Shown here: positions 46,111 through 57,840 of the stretch, in pieces | Layout: each line of letters opens with the position of its first letter | Position numbering within the stretch: position 1 is the first letter of the stretch | The notes under the pieces: model-generated | What the model was told of the DNA's origin: nothing | What the model saw: the letters and a program-made list of their open reading frames with translations, nothing else | The model's database searches: none | Source: Alligator mississippiensis | Lineage: Eukaryota; Chordata; Crocodylia; Alligatoridae | Assembly: GCF_030867095.1 (NCBI RefSeq) | Contig: NC_081825.1 | Span: 46,180,501-46,244,500, forward strand | Reading direction: 5' to 3' | DNA: 64,000 nt | Position numbers and translations under genes: made by a program

Positions 46111-46475
46111 CAAGGAAAGTAACAAAAAAAAAAAAAAATTACAAATTTCCCCTTGCAGAGAGTTAGTTATTTGATTTAAAAAAAAAAAAAAAAGACTCAA
46201 AATTGTCTTTGGAAATGTCATACACGTGTAAGAGGAATATATAATGTATTAAACAATGTGAAATAAATGAGAAAATAATATTTTGGTTCTGATCACCTGA
46301 GATAAAACACAGCTGCATGACATACCTACTACTACAAAAATTTAGTATCAGTGGGAGAGAGAAAATTTAAGTGAATCAAGAATATATTAATATGTCTGGC
46401 ACAAAAACAGAATATGTGCAGGTGTTCTTCATTGTTTACTCTCTTGTTTTGTGTTTTGATGCATAATGACATCTT

Positions 46476-46718
46476 GGGGGCATCTACATGAGATGCTTAA
46501 TGTACAGTAGCCTAATAATACAATATAGTAGTATGTGGGCAAAAACTGTGCTAATAAGTTACTACACAGTAGTATTAGGGTACTGTGCAGTAAGCATCAC
46601 TAAAAAGCAATGCTCTAGTTCCTCTAGCTACTGCACATTTAGTTAGTGCTTCATTAAGCAAGTACTACATTAAATGCACAGTAACTACTGCACATGAATG
46701 AACATGTAAATGTGCCCC
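46476..46718. mobile_element. MITE-like element, CTACATG family
   Basis: A 243-bp stretch with left end GGGGGCATCTACATGAG and the complement of the right end GGGGCACATTTACATGTTC. It contains inverted (T)ACTGTGCAGTA and AGCATCAC words shared with 26753-26950. The flanks do not give a clear duplication. Confidence 0.6.
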
Positions 46719-47053
46719 TTAAGTAGTTGGCATTCTACCTAGAAACTTGCGAGTGGATCCTCCTATTTATATTGATTAGCACTATATTCAGCGAATCATC
46801 TTGAAGTCACTGGAATCAGTCTTGGAAATAAGCAATTATGTATCAAAATCTATTCAAATTCCACATAAACCATATGTTGTTGAACATCCTCTCTCCTTAC
46901 ATTTTAACTTAATTGTTAACAAAATTAATAACTAGAATAGGAACGTTAGATTCATTTTTTCCCTCTAAACTGTGTATTCTTACCATTGCCAGATGGAACT
47001 CCCCTCTTTTAAATACCTCCTACTGGAGAGTCTTGCCTACCCATGTTATAAGG
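46719..47053. other. AT-rich spacer, nothing assignable
   Basis: About 330 bp between a MITE and a hAT element, without recognisable features. Confidence 0.6.
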
Positions 47054-48743
47054 CAAAGGTGGGCAAAATACAGCCTGCAGGCCAGATTTGGCCTGCCAGG
47101 CCATTCTTTCAATCTCACAGGGCCCCTAAAAAATTTAGAGAATTAATATTTATCTGTCCCTGGGTGCCTGTCAAAGACACCAGGAGCCAAGGGCAGTAGG
47201 ACCCAGAAGCAAGTCTGGCCTGCCCCCACCCCTCCTTAGCCCCCTCTACCCCAAGCCCCAGCTAGAAGCCTCTGCCTAGCAGGGGCTTCTGGAGACTTCT
47301 GTCCTGGGACTGTTCCTGCCTCCCTGCACTGAGGGAAATACAGATAAGAAGGAGAGTTGGGGGGAGAGGCAGGGGAGGACTGTGGGTGATCGCCCCAGTC
47401 CCCAGGGACAGCCGGAATGGCTCCTGTGGTCCTAGCACTGCAGCTGGGAAGCATGTAATGCCAGCCAGCTGGCAGGCAGCTGGATGGATGGGTGGGCAGG
47501 GGAGCATGGGGGAGGAAATGGCTGCAGCAGGTGGGGGGAAGGGGCAGTGAGCCGACCCATGGAGCGCAGCAACAGCTAGGCAGGAGCGTGAGGCCCCCGC
47601 CGGTGCCCTGAGGCCAGCACTGTGGGGTCCCAGAATGGGTTGGCAGAAGTGTGGGATCCAGGATGCTAGAGGCTCTATGGAGCCAGGCTGGCTCCGCCCT
47701 CTCCCTGCTGAAGAAGTGTACCCTGGTGTTCCTGCTGCCCCACTCTGGGCCCCACCAGCATTGGCCCCAGTGTACTGGTGAGGGCCCCATGATTCCATCC
47801 AGCTGTTGCTGCACTCCACGTATCCACACACTGCCTCTTACCCCCACCTGCCGCAGCCATTTCCCTGCCCCCCCCACCTGCCTGCAGTCTGACCAGCCAC
47901 TCCAACACCATGTGGTTCCCAGCTGTAGGTCTGGGACTACAGGAGCAGCTGGGACATGGTGCTGGAGTGGTTGGAGGGGATGGAAGGATGGGGAAACAGC
48001 AGGAGAAGGGCAGCAGTAGCAGATGGTGGCAAGTGGCACTGAGTGGGAGCACAGGGATCACACCAGTGTCCCAGGGCCAGGAGTGGCAGGAGTACAGAGC
48101 TTGAAGGAGTGCTGGTAGGGGCTCTTCCTGTTGTGGGAGTGGGGCAGGCTGTGGGAAAACCCTCCTTTTCCATGTAAGTCACAACCCTCCCCAGACACCC
48201 TCCCCCCACACACTCTCAGGCCCCCACAAAACCCATACCCACCCATCCCCCACACACCCACACCCCGACACCTTTCCACCCCCACAAATGCCCCCACACA
48301 CACCCTCTCCCACACCCCACATACACACAAAACTATGCCCACCCTCCAATCTATACTTCTCACAATATAGAAGAGTAAGACTTCATTTTAGCCTATTCTA
48401 ATATCACCTGTATGTACACTACACAAACACATGTACATCAGGAAAAAAAATATTTTTTTTAAATAAAATTAATGAATGTTGTAGTATGTTTGAGTTTTAG
48501 AATATAATTTGGTATTTTTCTGGTTCAGAGATGGCAAAACCCCTTGCTGAAAGGAGTACTTCCAGGGGCAAGATGAAGGGCTTCTCATGGCAAATGTCAG
48601 GGGTTCGGGGGCGGGACTTCTGGTCCCAAGATGGTGACCAGGGAGCAGAGCACCTTCCAAGGGGTGGGGCTACCCATGTGGCCCTCTATGGCTTGCCAAA
48701 ACTCAGTAAGCATCCTTCTGCCCAAAAGAATTGCCCACCCCTA
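47054..48743. mobile_element. Non-autonomous hAT element with GC-rich interior
   Basis: The left tip CAAAGGTGGGCAAAATACAG followed by GCCAGATTTGGCCTGCCAGG, and the right tip ATTGCCCACCCCTA, are the typical ends of Charlie/hAT-type elements that start CAGGGGTGGGCAA. The flanks TTATAAGG and TTATACCC agree only in the first five bases, so the 8-bp duplication is weak. The interior is GC-rich with overlapping long frames (267 and 189 codons on minus, 122 on plus) that are proline/serine/cysteine-rich and have no recognised domain. Confidence 0.7.
48185..48345. repeat. C-rich low-complexity tract
   Basis: About 160 bp dominated by CCCCACA, CACCC and CCCACAC words on the plus strand, inside the hAT element. 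Confidence 0.85.
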
Positions 48744-48764
48744 TTATACCCTCATAGAGTAAAT

Positions 48765-49102
48765 CAGTGTTTGCCAACCTTTTCTCTCCTATGGCACACT
48801 TATCCACCTTTTCCATCCCATGGCACACCAGCCAGATGAAGAGTTGGGGGGCAGGGAGGCTGGTGAGTGGCTGAATGCCGAACTGGGGGAGGAGGGGTAG
48901 TGAGAAACTGAATATGGAGAGGGGCGGGGGTGAGTATTGTCTAGGGGTCAAGGCACAGTGGCAGCATGGGGTTGTGGTGGCAGCACTGGCTGTAGCCACA
49001 CCCCCCAGGAGCCATGCCACCCCACCCCAAAGATTCCACAGCACACCTGGACGTGGCCAACAGCACACCAGTGTGCTGCAACACATCGGTTCAGAAACAC
49101 TG
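48765..49102. mobile_element. Short non-autonomous hAT (MER5/Charlie-like)
   Basis: A 338-bp element with left tip CAGTGTTTGCCAACCTTTTC and the complement of the right tip CAGTGTTTCTGAACCGATG, plus internal ATGGCACAC words. A perfect 8-bp target duplication GAGTAAAT flanks it (48757-48764 and 49103-49110). It is non-coding. It lies 22 bp from the larger hAT at 47054-48743. Confidence 0.88.
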
Positions 49103-49376
49103 GAGTAAATGGCACTAGCCACAATGAATTATAAGAATTTCCTTGGTAGCTTTAAACAAGTGTCTCATTCTCTTGAACAGAGGAAAATATCACAAGTTTT
49201 TGTTTGTTTTGGTTGGTTTTTTTAATAGATCCTGCAACTATAATAAATAATTAAACAAAAATGCACTATGCAGTTATGTATTAACATAACTGTTTCCTCT
49301 GCAGTTGATTATCTGCAATTCCCTTTGCACCAAGGAAATAAAAAGTTAAATGTTGTTCACAAGTATTATATTTTGA

Positions 49377-49434
49377 TTAAAGATATTTGGGGTAAATAAT
49401 ATATATATATATAATTTATCCCAAATATCTTTAA
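49377..49434. repeat. Palindrome with (AT)n centre
   Basis: Arms TTAAAGATATTTGGGGTAAAT and its complement (one mismatch) surround a 16-bp (AT)n centre. Confidence 0.9.
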
Positions 49435-49437
49435 TAT

Positions 49438-49457
49438 CATTAAACTATATATGTATG

Positions 49458-49491
<34 letters not shown>

Positions 49492-49515
49492 CATGTATGT
49501 ATGTATAGTTTAATG
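49438..49515. repeat. Palindrome with (GT)n/(GTAT)n centre
   Basis: CATTAAACTATATATGTATG and its near complement CATGTATGTATAGTTTAATG flank a (GT)n-(GTAT)n microsatellite. Confidence 0.85.
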
Positions 49516-49620
49516 TCTGAATCCATTTAAAATAATTTTCAATAATCAAGAAATATTATTTGAAATGTTTTGGATATTTTGCAAAATTGTAGCAGTAAGC
49601 CATGAAATCCATTTTGTTAG

Positions 49621-49704
49621 GATATGGAATGAAAAACATTTTCTAGGCACTCGTGGTCTTTATTAGAGCTGTGAAGAGGGAGAGAAGAGATATAAACTGG
49701 AGGA

Positions 49705-49781
<77 letters not shown>

Positions 49782-49863
49782 CCTCCAGTTTATATCTCTT
49801 CCCTCCCTCGTCACAGCTCTAATAATGACCATGAGTGCATAAAAATGTTTTTCATTCTATATC
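49621..49863. repeat. Palindrome with expanded (CTAT)n centre
   Basis: Two arms of about 85 bp, from GATATGGAATGAAAAACATT inward to AAACTGGAGGA, are near-perfect complements. Between them sits a (CTAT)n microsatellite of about 78 bp (about 49704-49782). Short frames across it are not coding. Confidence 0.92.
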
Positions 49864-50056
49864 ATATCATATATATGTGTGTGTGTATGTGTGTCTCTGC
49901 AAAATAGTTTTCCAGAATATAGATGATCGGTAATTTTCCAGTTAAATTGGGAGGGGGGAGGGGGGGGCAGGCAGATCTGGAGAACTGAACCCCCACCCTT
50001 CTCAGGAATTCACCAGCTTCAGTAAACCATTAAATCGCAGTTTAGGTTCCTGGTCA

Positions 50057-50184
50057 CAAAAAAGTAACTCAAAATCTACATTTTTCCATAATTAAAAAGA
50101 AACACCTCTCTCTATATATATCTATATATTAGTGGTGGTTCATTTTGGTCATGGACAAATGTGGATTTTGAGTTGCTTTTTTAA
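50057..50184. repeat. Palindrome with (CTATA) centre
   Basis: CACAAAAAAGTAACTCAAAA.CTACATTT.TCCAT and its complement ATGGACAAATGTGGATTTTG.GTTGCTTTTTT form ~32-bp arms. The loop contains CTCTCTATATATATCTATAT. Confidence 0.82.
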
Positions 50185-52313
50185 ATCTTAAAATTGGGGA
50201 TTTTTTCTTTTAATCAAAGAAAACCAGGATCCCTGCTTATCAAGTATAGCATAAACATGAACTTACATCTTTCATATAACATGTGGGTGCTGTAATAACT
50301 ATCAGTACAATTCAACTTCATGTTGTTTCCTGTAATTTTTCTATAAATAATCTACTTTCCTTTGGAATTATTTTAGCTTTTCTATAACCAAGGTATTTTC
50401 TTTTGCTCTATTTTAGTGAGGGGGAAAAAGAAATGCAAGTGAAAATTTTGCCTCTGCAGAAAAATTGACCATCATTATTTTGCTAACTGGAAAAACCATT
50501 TCTTGCCCAAAGCTTTTAGTTATATACATTCATAATAGATATTAAGGCCTTGCAGAACCAAGTTCAGTATGCCTACTGCAGAATCCACAAAATGAGCCTT
50601 GATGACTCTCAGCCTTGCATCCCCAAAGTTCAGAGGTGAGAGGAGGTGTTTAAAACACCCTAAATCTCTGTGTCACTATAAAATACCCAGTGTAAAGTAC
50701 CTAGAGGGGTTTTTTTCTAGTGAATAAGGACATTTCTTTTTTGCAGAACTGCAAAATACCTGTACCATTTCTCCATTCTGCTCCCTCTATTCATTATTGA
50801 AACGATATCTTGCAGGGCTAAAAATGTTATGCTCCTTTTTTTTATAGACTACCTTTAGGTAACCATTAGCCCATAGCATTTTTTAGGTAATATTTCTGCA
50901 TCAGTACAACTCAACTTCATGATGTCTCTTGTGATTTTTCTATTAATATCTGCTTTCCTCTGGAATTGTTTAAGCTCAGGTATCAATTTTCTGATGAGAA
51001 CCACTGTGCTATATCAGTTTGTTTCCCCTCCCCCGAAGATAACAAATTTCAGATTTATTTTTCCTTCTCCCATGCTTTGAACTCCTAACACTCCCAATAC
51101 CTATTACCTTCAGGTTTGCCTCATTCTTTAATTGGCCCAAGAACACTTCTTGTTCTGCTTCCCTTTTTTTTTTTTTTTTTTTTTAAGGAATTAAAAAGTT
51201 CTCATTGTTTCATACTTCCACCATTTGCATGTACATGCATTCTATATTTGAAACCTTTGCAAAAATGTTCACTGAACAGCTCTAACTCTTTTCTTAAAAC
51301 TGTCATCTCAAAAAATGGTACAGTGAACGTGCATATCCTGAATGAGAAAGCTTTGCTAGGCATTTTTAGTCGCATTTAAAAACTGAAACTCTAAATTAAG
51401 ATTTCCAATTACCTTTCTAAGGACATAATTTTATTAAAGATCCTAATAACCAAAATCTGAAATGCATTCTGTATGTATATGTATCTACTTCCTGTTTATA
51501 TCTCCAAATTATTTAATCCTTTTATTTATTTCTTGTATGTAGCTAGTTAATTACCTTCAGGGTTTCATAAACTAAAAACTGAAATGCTGGGACATATGGG
51601 CTGCTGACAAATGTGGAACCCCCCTCCCCCCGAAAACAAAACAAAACAAAACAAAACAAAACAGTGCCTTATTAGAAGAGGAAGCATATTAGTTCAACCT
51701 GGATCCCTAGCATCTATATAAATTGGGTGCTTCAGTGGGGCTTTTTGGTGCTTTTATCTATGCTGATTCAGTAAGCTATTAGATAAAAGTGCCAAAAATC
51801 CCAGCTGAAGTATACTATCTATGCAGACATTGGGCAAATTGGGTCAAATTTGCGTGATGCCTCTTTTGGGCATGCACTGCACTCAGTGCATGTGAGGGTA
51901 CACAAAGTTTAAAGTAATGCACTGTTTTGTTTTGTTTTGTTTTCCCCATGTCTGTAATCAACCATGATCTTTAAGGTTTGGTTTTCCTTTTACAGTCTTT
52001 TCAGGTATATAGTATTTTTTCCAAGAGGAGAAAAAGGTGTGGGGAAAAAAGGTTAACTCTAGAGCTAACTTGATGAATAATTACTTCAAGAATGATATTA
52101 GGAATGAATAGGAAAAGTGTTGGGGGGGCAAAGTAATGATCAGCAAAGAAAGCTATGTTTTAAAGTTTTAGAGCTATAGAGAAGATTGCTAAAAGCGAAG
52201 CTGAGTTAAACTTGAAAAGTTATTAAAACAAATCACAGAATGTTCTTTGCTACATAAATAATAAGAGAATGAGAAGGGAAGTGGGGCTACTACAGTAAGG
52301 ATGGGTTAGAGAT
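50185..52313. other. AT-rich DNA with a diverged direct repeat
   Basis: About 2.1 kb without a supported gene. Positions 50301-50385 and 50903-50982 are diverged copies of one ~80-bp sequence (ATCAGTACAA.TCAACTTCAT ... CTTTCCT.TGGAATT). Simple repeats include a T run at about 51166-51184, (AAAAC)n at about 51629-51662 and (GTTTT)n at about 51922-51942. Confidence 0.6.
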
Positions 52314-52316
52314 TAA

Positions 52317-53398
52317 GGTCAGGTACGATGTTACACTTATACTGGTATAAACAATTGGAAACTGGTTTAGATCTGTAACTGAACAGTTTGGTGCATATAG
52401 ACTGGCTTAAAAATGGCAGAACCTGGTCTAAGATAGAACTGGATCGATGTGGTATCAGACTTAAGTGATTTAAGTTAAACCGGCTTATTGAACTTCTGTA
52501 CCAGATCCCCTAACAACTCAAGTTGGTTGCAATCTGCCAGAATACCAGGTACCTTCTTGGGCCCCTGCTAACCCCTCTTCACATGGAGGCATGCTTGCTT
52601 TGGCCCATGCTCAGCTGCTTGCTCACCCCCAAGCTGTCACAGAGCCAAGACAGCCCCACTGGGGGAGAAGGGGGAGGAAGGGACTGATGGGGCATCTGTA
52701 GCACAGTATTTTTCTATCTTTATACAGGGCAGGGTGCTTCTCAGAAGAAAAAATCAGGATGCTCAGAGCTCCAGCTAATGTTCTTCCAGGAGGAGGGCAG
52801 GGAAGAAAGAATTTGCATACTGATGTTGCAGTCTCTAGCCAGTTGGGATCCCTGTGAAGCAGCTTCTCACAGCTCCTAGGTGGACCAGTCTGGCTCAGCT
52901 GTAGCTGGTACAGGGAAGCTCTAGAGCCTCTCCTGCCCTGTATTGCAGAGCCCAGCTCTGAAGCAGGCAAATTCCTCTTTTGTGTCTGCTCCCTGCCAGC
53001 AGGGGAGATGGGAGAGGAAAGGAGGGCAGAGAATGAGGAAGCTGCCTTCTGCAGAGCTAGGTTCTCTGCATAGCTTCCCCCTGTGCCACAGTGACCCACT
53101 CTGGGGCTCTCCTAAAAGCCTAGGGTTGGGCATGAGGGAAAGTCCTCAGTGATAGGGGTTGAGGGATAGTCAGTAAACAGCAGCCATTCAGCGATGTCGC
53201 AGCTGGTTGGCTCCAGGAGGCATGCCAGAGTGCCCCCTCTTACGGCCTCAGCCAGTGCAGGCAGCCTGCATGTTCACCCCCGATCCAAAGACTGAATGTG
53301 TGTTCTGTACACTTCCCAACCTAACCTTGGGCACTTCTAGTAAAGCATAAAACTTAGATTACTTCTTTCTTGGGCTTTTTGAACTTCTGTACCTGACC
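52317..53398. mobile_element. Harbinger-like TIR element
   Basis: The left end GGTCAGGTACGATGTTACAC and the complement of the right end GGTCAGGTACAGAAGTTC share a perfect 10-bp tip, and TAA flanks both sides (52314-52316, 53399-53401), as in PIF/Harbinger elements. An internal copy of the right end (TTGAACTTCTGTACCAGATC at about 52490) suggests a nested or duplicated shorter unit at 52317-52506. The interior is moderately GC-rich and includes a 158-codon minus frame without motifs. No transposase is recognised. Confidence 0.55.
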
Positions 53399-53471
53399 TA
53401 AGAATCATCTACACATGGACCCCAAATTAAATGAGAATTTTGTCTCAAAAATCAAGTTGCATGTTGGGAAC

Positions 53472-54286
53472 TGTCACAACCCAAGGGTGTGATTTTGTGT
53501 GTGTGTGCTTCGGCGCTGCTAAATTATTTCCCACCACCAGGAGCCTTCTTTGCAGGGTGCATTTCTCAGTTGCAAAGGGAGAACCCAGGTGCAAAGGAGT
53601 TCCCGCCACCCGCATGCAAATTTGTGTCCCACTATTGGCCAGTTCTAAATTGTTCCCACGTGGTGGCTAGCGATTGGCTTGCTAGCCGTATAAGAGGCTT
53701 GAGCGGTTTCCGCCCAAGTTGGAGGACTCCACAACCATCTGGAGGAGGAGAACTTCACATCTTGTGAAGATCTCTAAGAGCTGCGGAGCCTATCGGACCC
53801 AGCGTGTACCTTGAGAAGGCTATAGGGGTCTAATCAACCTCTGGCCTCTCCCCGTCACCGAACGATCCCTCGACAAACCCCTTCCCTGCGCGCAAGTTCC
53901 ACCAAGCCTAGCAAACTTCATGTGAGTGTATCCAGAGCTCTGTCCGGGTTCAAGTCCTGCAGGTTTATCTTCCCGTCACCGAAAACCCATTGCGACGTAT
54001 CCTTGTGTCTTGCATCTTCCCATCGCTGAAAACCCCTTGCGATGTACTCTCATGCCCTGCAGGTTCGAGTTTTGTTTTGTTTCCTGTCTGTAACTGCAAC
54101 TCAAGCAAGTTTTCCTGCCTGCACCGTGACCATCTACAGTGTAAGTAAAATAATCTTTAATCAACCGCTATGTGTCCGTGCCTAATTCTAGTCCACCGGC
54201 CTGCATTCCCTGACCTGTGTGCCAGGGCTGCTGGCCACAGCCCACCGCGCGCCCCCGAGGGCCTCGGACCGCTCCCGGCCCGCACA
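53472..54286 (+). mobile_element. Solo LTR of the same retroviral family (fossil)
   Basis: An 815-bp LTR on the plus strand, beginning TGTCACAACCCAAGG and ending CCGGCCCGCACA, collinear with the LTRs at 35-38 kb but somewhat longer. A perfect 5-bp target duplication GGAAC flanks it (53467-53471, 54287-54291). No internal sequence follows, so the element was reduced by LTR-LTR recombination. A TATA-like GTATAAGAGG lies at about 53687. Confidence 0.92.
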
Positions 54287-54429
54287 GGAACAAATTCATA
54301 GAAATAAAAACATACAGAACCAAGTTGGTAGCAAAATGTGGGGATATTAAATGCTAAAAAAAACCACAACTAAAACAGAATGGATAATCTATATCCCTTA
54401 ATTTTTAAAGAACTGAAATCAATTCTAGG

Positions 54430-55515
54430 TCCAGTTGCAAACATTTTTTGATAAACGTATCAATCAGGGGTCAGTCCATAGAAAGGCAAAAACAGTACTT
54501 CTATTAAGAAGAGAAAAAAGTGATCCAGGCAACAACAGAGATATAAGTCTATGCTAACAGAACAGACCTTCAAGAAAAGGATAATTAAAGACCTGAAGCT
54601 AAAAGAAATGGTGTTACCAAAAGTAGATCATGCCAGACTAACCTGACAACTTTCTTTGAAAACTGATTTTCTTATCTTAAGAAAAATGATATAAGGTAAC
54701 TGCTAACTGAACTAGATAACCCTGAGAAATAGAGTAATAAAATGGACTGAAGTTCATTAAACACACAATGTAAGCCATGCCTAAATGGCAAACTTAAAAT
54801 CTAATAATGAAAAGATTTTGCTTTTATCTGGGAGCTCATGAGTTGGATTGACTGAGGTGGAGAATGATGTGGATGTACTAGTCAATAAGACACTAACTGT
54901 AAGCCACCAATGTGATACCATTGTATAAAAGGCAAATATGACCTACATCCTAGGACCCTAGGATGCATCAGGTGAGGTATGGCCAATAGAGATGGGAAAG
55001 TAACTATTATTGGCATTGTGCAAGGCTTTTCTGAGACATTACCTAGAATACTAAAAGTCAGGCCACCGATATTCAAAAAAGAAGACATAATGCTGCAACA
55101 GGTAATGAGATGGGCTACTAGGGAAGCTTATCCTGTAAGAGGCCTTAAAAGAGTTTGTCTTGCTAGCCTAGAAAAATGGAAGCAGACTGGGGACCCAGCT
55201 GCTATTTATAATATACCTTGAGTAAAAAACATGGAGGGAAGGTAGTATTTGAGCCAAAGCAAATGTTGTCATGAAAACAAATATGAATAAACATAATACA
55301 CATAGGCTGAACAATCTGAAAAAAGGATTCAAGCATTTAGATATGTAGGCTTTACAGTAGCCTCCCATTGGGTGTAGTGGGGGCAAAACCCTAAGCGTCT
55401 TCAAAATTGAGCTTACTTAGTTTATTAATGGGATTACATGTCAAAGTGCCTGCAACAGCAATGAACTAGACTAGATGACCCAAGAGATCTCTTCCAGTCC
55501 CTTATCCATATAATG
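54430..55515 (+). mobile_element. Old, decayed CR1/L3 LINE copy
   Basis: Plus-strand remnants of the end of a CR1-type ORF2 and its 3' tail: GATCATGCCAGACTAACCTG, a TATAAAAGGCAAATATGACC segment, AATACTAAAAGTCAGGCCACC, GAGGCCTTAAAAGAGTTTG-like words and the tail GACTAGATGACCCAAGAGAT followed by CTCTTCCAGTCCC. Many indels. Much older than the copy at 31.8-34.1 kb. Confidence 0.65.
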
Positions 55516-56970
55516 AACATATTTTCTCTGATTCCTGCCTCACTGTGCAGCAGTTGTGACATTCTATTTCAGAAGTCAGTTGACCTACTGGCTCATTGAT
55601 CTTCACTCCCCACAGGTGTTAGATATCATCTCTCCTTTTTAATGGTTTTGGGATTCCACTAATTAAGCTGACTTTTCTTATGATAATCTGGATGTCTGCT
55701 AGCTTCTCCTGGTCTCTCTCTTCTCTATTTTGTAGCCCTGGAGACTCTTTACCACTTTTCAAAAGCATACACCTATCCAGAGAGAGAAGCCTGTAGCAGC
55801 AGCTAGGGTTTCAGTTTTAGCTTAGTAGGAGGGAGGGTGAGTCAAGTGAAGATTAGGTTCTGTCCCTGCTCTGTGTAGCCATAACTCTGAAAAAAACACC
55901 TTTTTTTATTCATTCTGCTTCTAAAAAACAAGGTTTATACTATATTCTAGGGTATGTGATATTCAAGAAAAAAGAGTATTTGTATCAGGATAATTTTAAA
56001 ATTATATAAAACACACACATTTTCAGTTTTCTACTACTAAATACTATATATGTTCTTCCTATTCAAAATACAAATCAGTCTGTTGAAGATATATGCTGTT
56101 TTGTCCTTTATTTTAGATTATTTCTGTCTGTTAAGTTTGGTTTAGGTTTTGTCTTAGTGTTACTAGGCATGCTAGGGTAAAATTCATTTTGTGTCTTTGG
56201 GCCTGCAAAAAGCCTAGCAGAGTTAATTCTAACCGCTGCAGAACACAGCCACTCAGGGATATTTGGTAGTACTTTTCATGAGCAGATCAGAATTTTCTTT
56301 TGGGTTTTTTTTTCCTAATCAGCACTTAACTAGTACACAAGTGCCTCTGTACAGCAACATATTTGAATTTAGGGTGAATTATTTCATACCTAAGAGAGTT
56401 CTCAAAGGTCCAGTACCCAAATATGTATTTTTTTTTCAAAATATAAAATGAAAAATCAAAAGAAGATCTACAGCAGATATCATAGGAGGTATCTTGGAAT
56501 ATTAGCCATGAATTAACATATTAATGTATTGGAATTTTCAAAAATCAAACAAATAACCCTCCCTCCCCCCATTTTTAATTACAGTATTAAGGTTTTATAG
56601 ACCTAGCCATGTTATGTCATCCTTCCATTCAAAGGAATCAGGATTTGGCCTATACAAGGACACAAAGACCCTAGCTCACTGAGAAGGTTCACATTTCACT
56701 AGTTACACTCATTTCCCCCTCCGCAATTTTTTATTCAGTAGAACTGGTTCGAAGACAATGAAAAATGTTGTGGAAAGATCACAACAATATTATAATTTCC
56801 AAAACCTTTTGCCAACTCCAAAGTTTTGCTTCTAGAGTAACCAAAAATATCACATCTCATACTGATACCAGTCTTGTTCCATAAAACTTTCAGTCTAAAC
56901 TTGTGTATCAAGGACTGGGATATCAACAGCAACTGTATCTGATAAATTAACTTTGTCATTGTCTCACATA
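55516..56970. other. AT-rich intergenic DNA, nothing assignable
   Basis: About 1.45 kb without recognised elements or supported frames. Confidence 0.6.
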
Positions 56971-57257
56971 CAACACACACTTTTTTCAAAAAATCAGCTG
57001 TTAGAAAATGGTGTATGCCTTATACGCAAGGAAATACAGCAACAGCTGTTTCTTCATGTAAGCCTTTGCTGGCAGAGATGGTAGGGTAGGGGAGTAACAC
57101 TCCATGGGATGCAAGAGAGCAGCACAATGAGCATGCTGGGTTCATTAGCTGCTCAGTTACTTACTGCTACTTACTAGTATTTTCAAGGAATGTCCTTGTA
57201 TTTTTCTTCATTCTGCCATTCAAAAATAAGGCGTGCATCTTATTTGGGGATGTGTTG
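56971..57257. mobile_element. Possible MITE
   Basis: CAACACACACTTTTTTC at the left and the complement of the right edge, CAACACATCCCCAAATAAG, begin alike. Inside, GGTGTATGCCTTATACGC and the complement of AAGGCGTGCATCTTATTTG are similar. No target duplication was found. Confidence 0.35.
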
Positions 57258-57427
57258 AATACAAGAAAATAAGGTAAATTACCAGTCCTTGGGTTGGTAA
57301 CCCCTCTCCGCACATGTAGCCAGATTAATAGAAACTGAACTTTGGCTCATCTTTATATTTGTTCTGTGAGTAACAACAGTTACAGTACTGGGTTGTTGGG
57401 TTTTTGGGGTTTTTTTTCCTTTAATGC

Positions 57428-57840
57428 AGGGCATGACAAACATACAGTCAATGAGCCAGATCTGGCTCACAGAACTGCTCTACCTGCCTGCCACAATACT
57501 AGCAGGCCAACTAAAGGAAAGGAGGAGGAAGGCATAGTCTGCCATAAAATCCAGGCTTTATGGGCTCCAGGAACATAACAATCAGCAATAGGAAGGTGAA
57601 GAAGAGATGACAAAGCTGTAATGAACCTGCCTGCCCAGCCCTACAATTTTCTGTGTGGGCTCAGCTCTGAGAAGAGCAGTAGCCCTGCAGCAGTGGCTGA
57701 GCAGGCAAACTAACCCTTCTCTGCCTGCTTCCCCTTGGACAGACAGCTAGATACCTACAAGTGGTCAGGAGTGTGGGGAAGCCCAGAATGTGAGGAAGGG
57801 GTAATTTTTACCTTTAAGTCATCCAAGCCCCTGCTGGTTT
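57428..57840. mobile_element. Possible hAT end with GC-rich filler
   Basis: GCAGGGCATGACAAACATAC followed by GAGCCAGATCTGGCTCAC resembles the left end of CAGGGGTGGGCAA-type hAT elements, as at 47054. A matching right tip and target duplication were not found, so the right limit is only where the composition changes. Confidence 0.35.

Noticed and set aside
47236-48061. 267-codon minus frame as a gene
   Set aside because: Inside a non-autonomous hAT element. No start context, domain or splice structure visible, and several frames overlap.
49653-49907. 84-codon frame across the (CTAT)n repeat
   Set aside because: Its middle is a translated microsatellite and its ends are palindrome arms.
53940-53965. 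tRNA-like B box (GGGTTCAAGTCCTG)
   Set aside because: Lies inside the retroviral LTR. No A box or cloverleaf fits around it.
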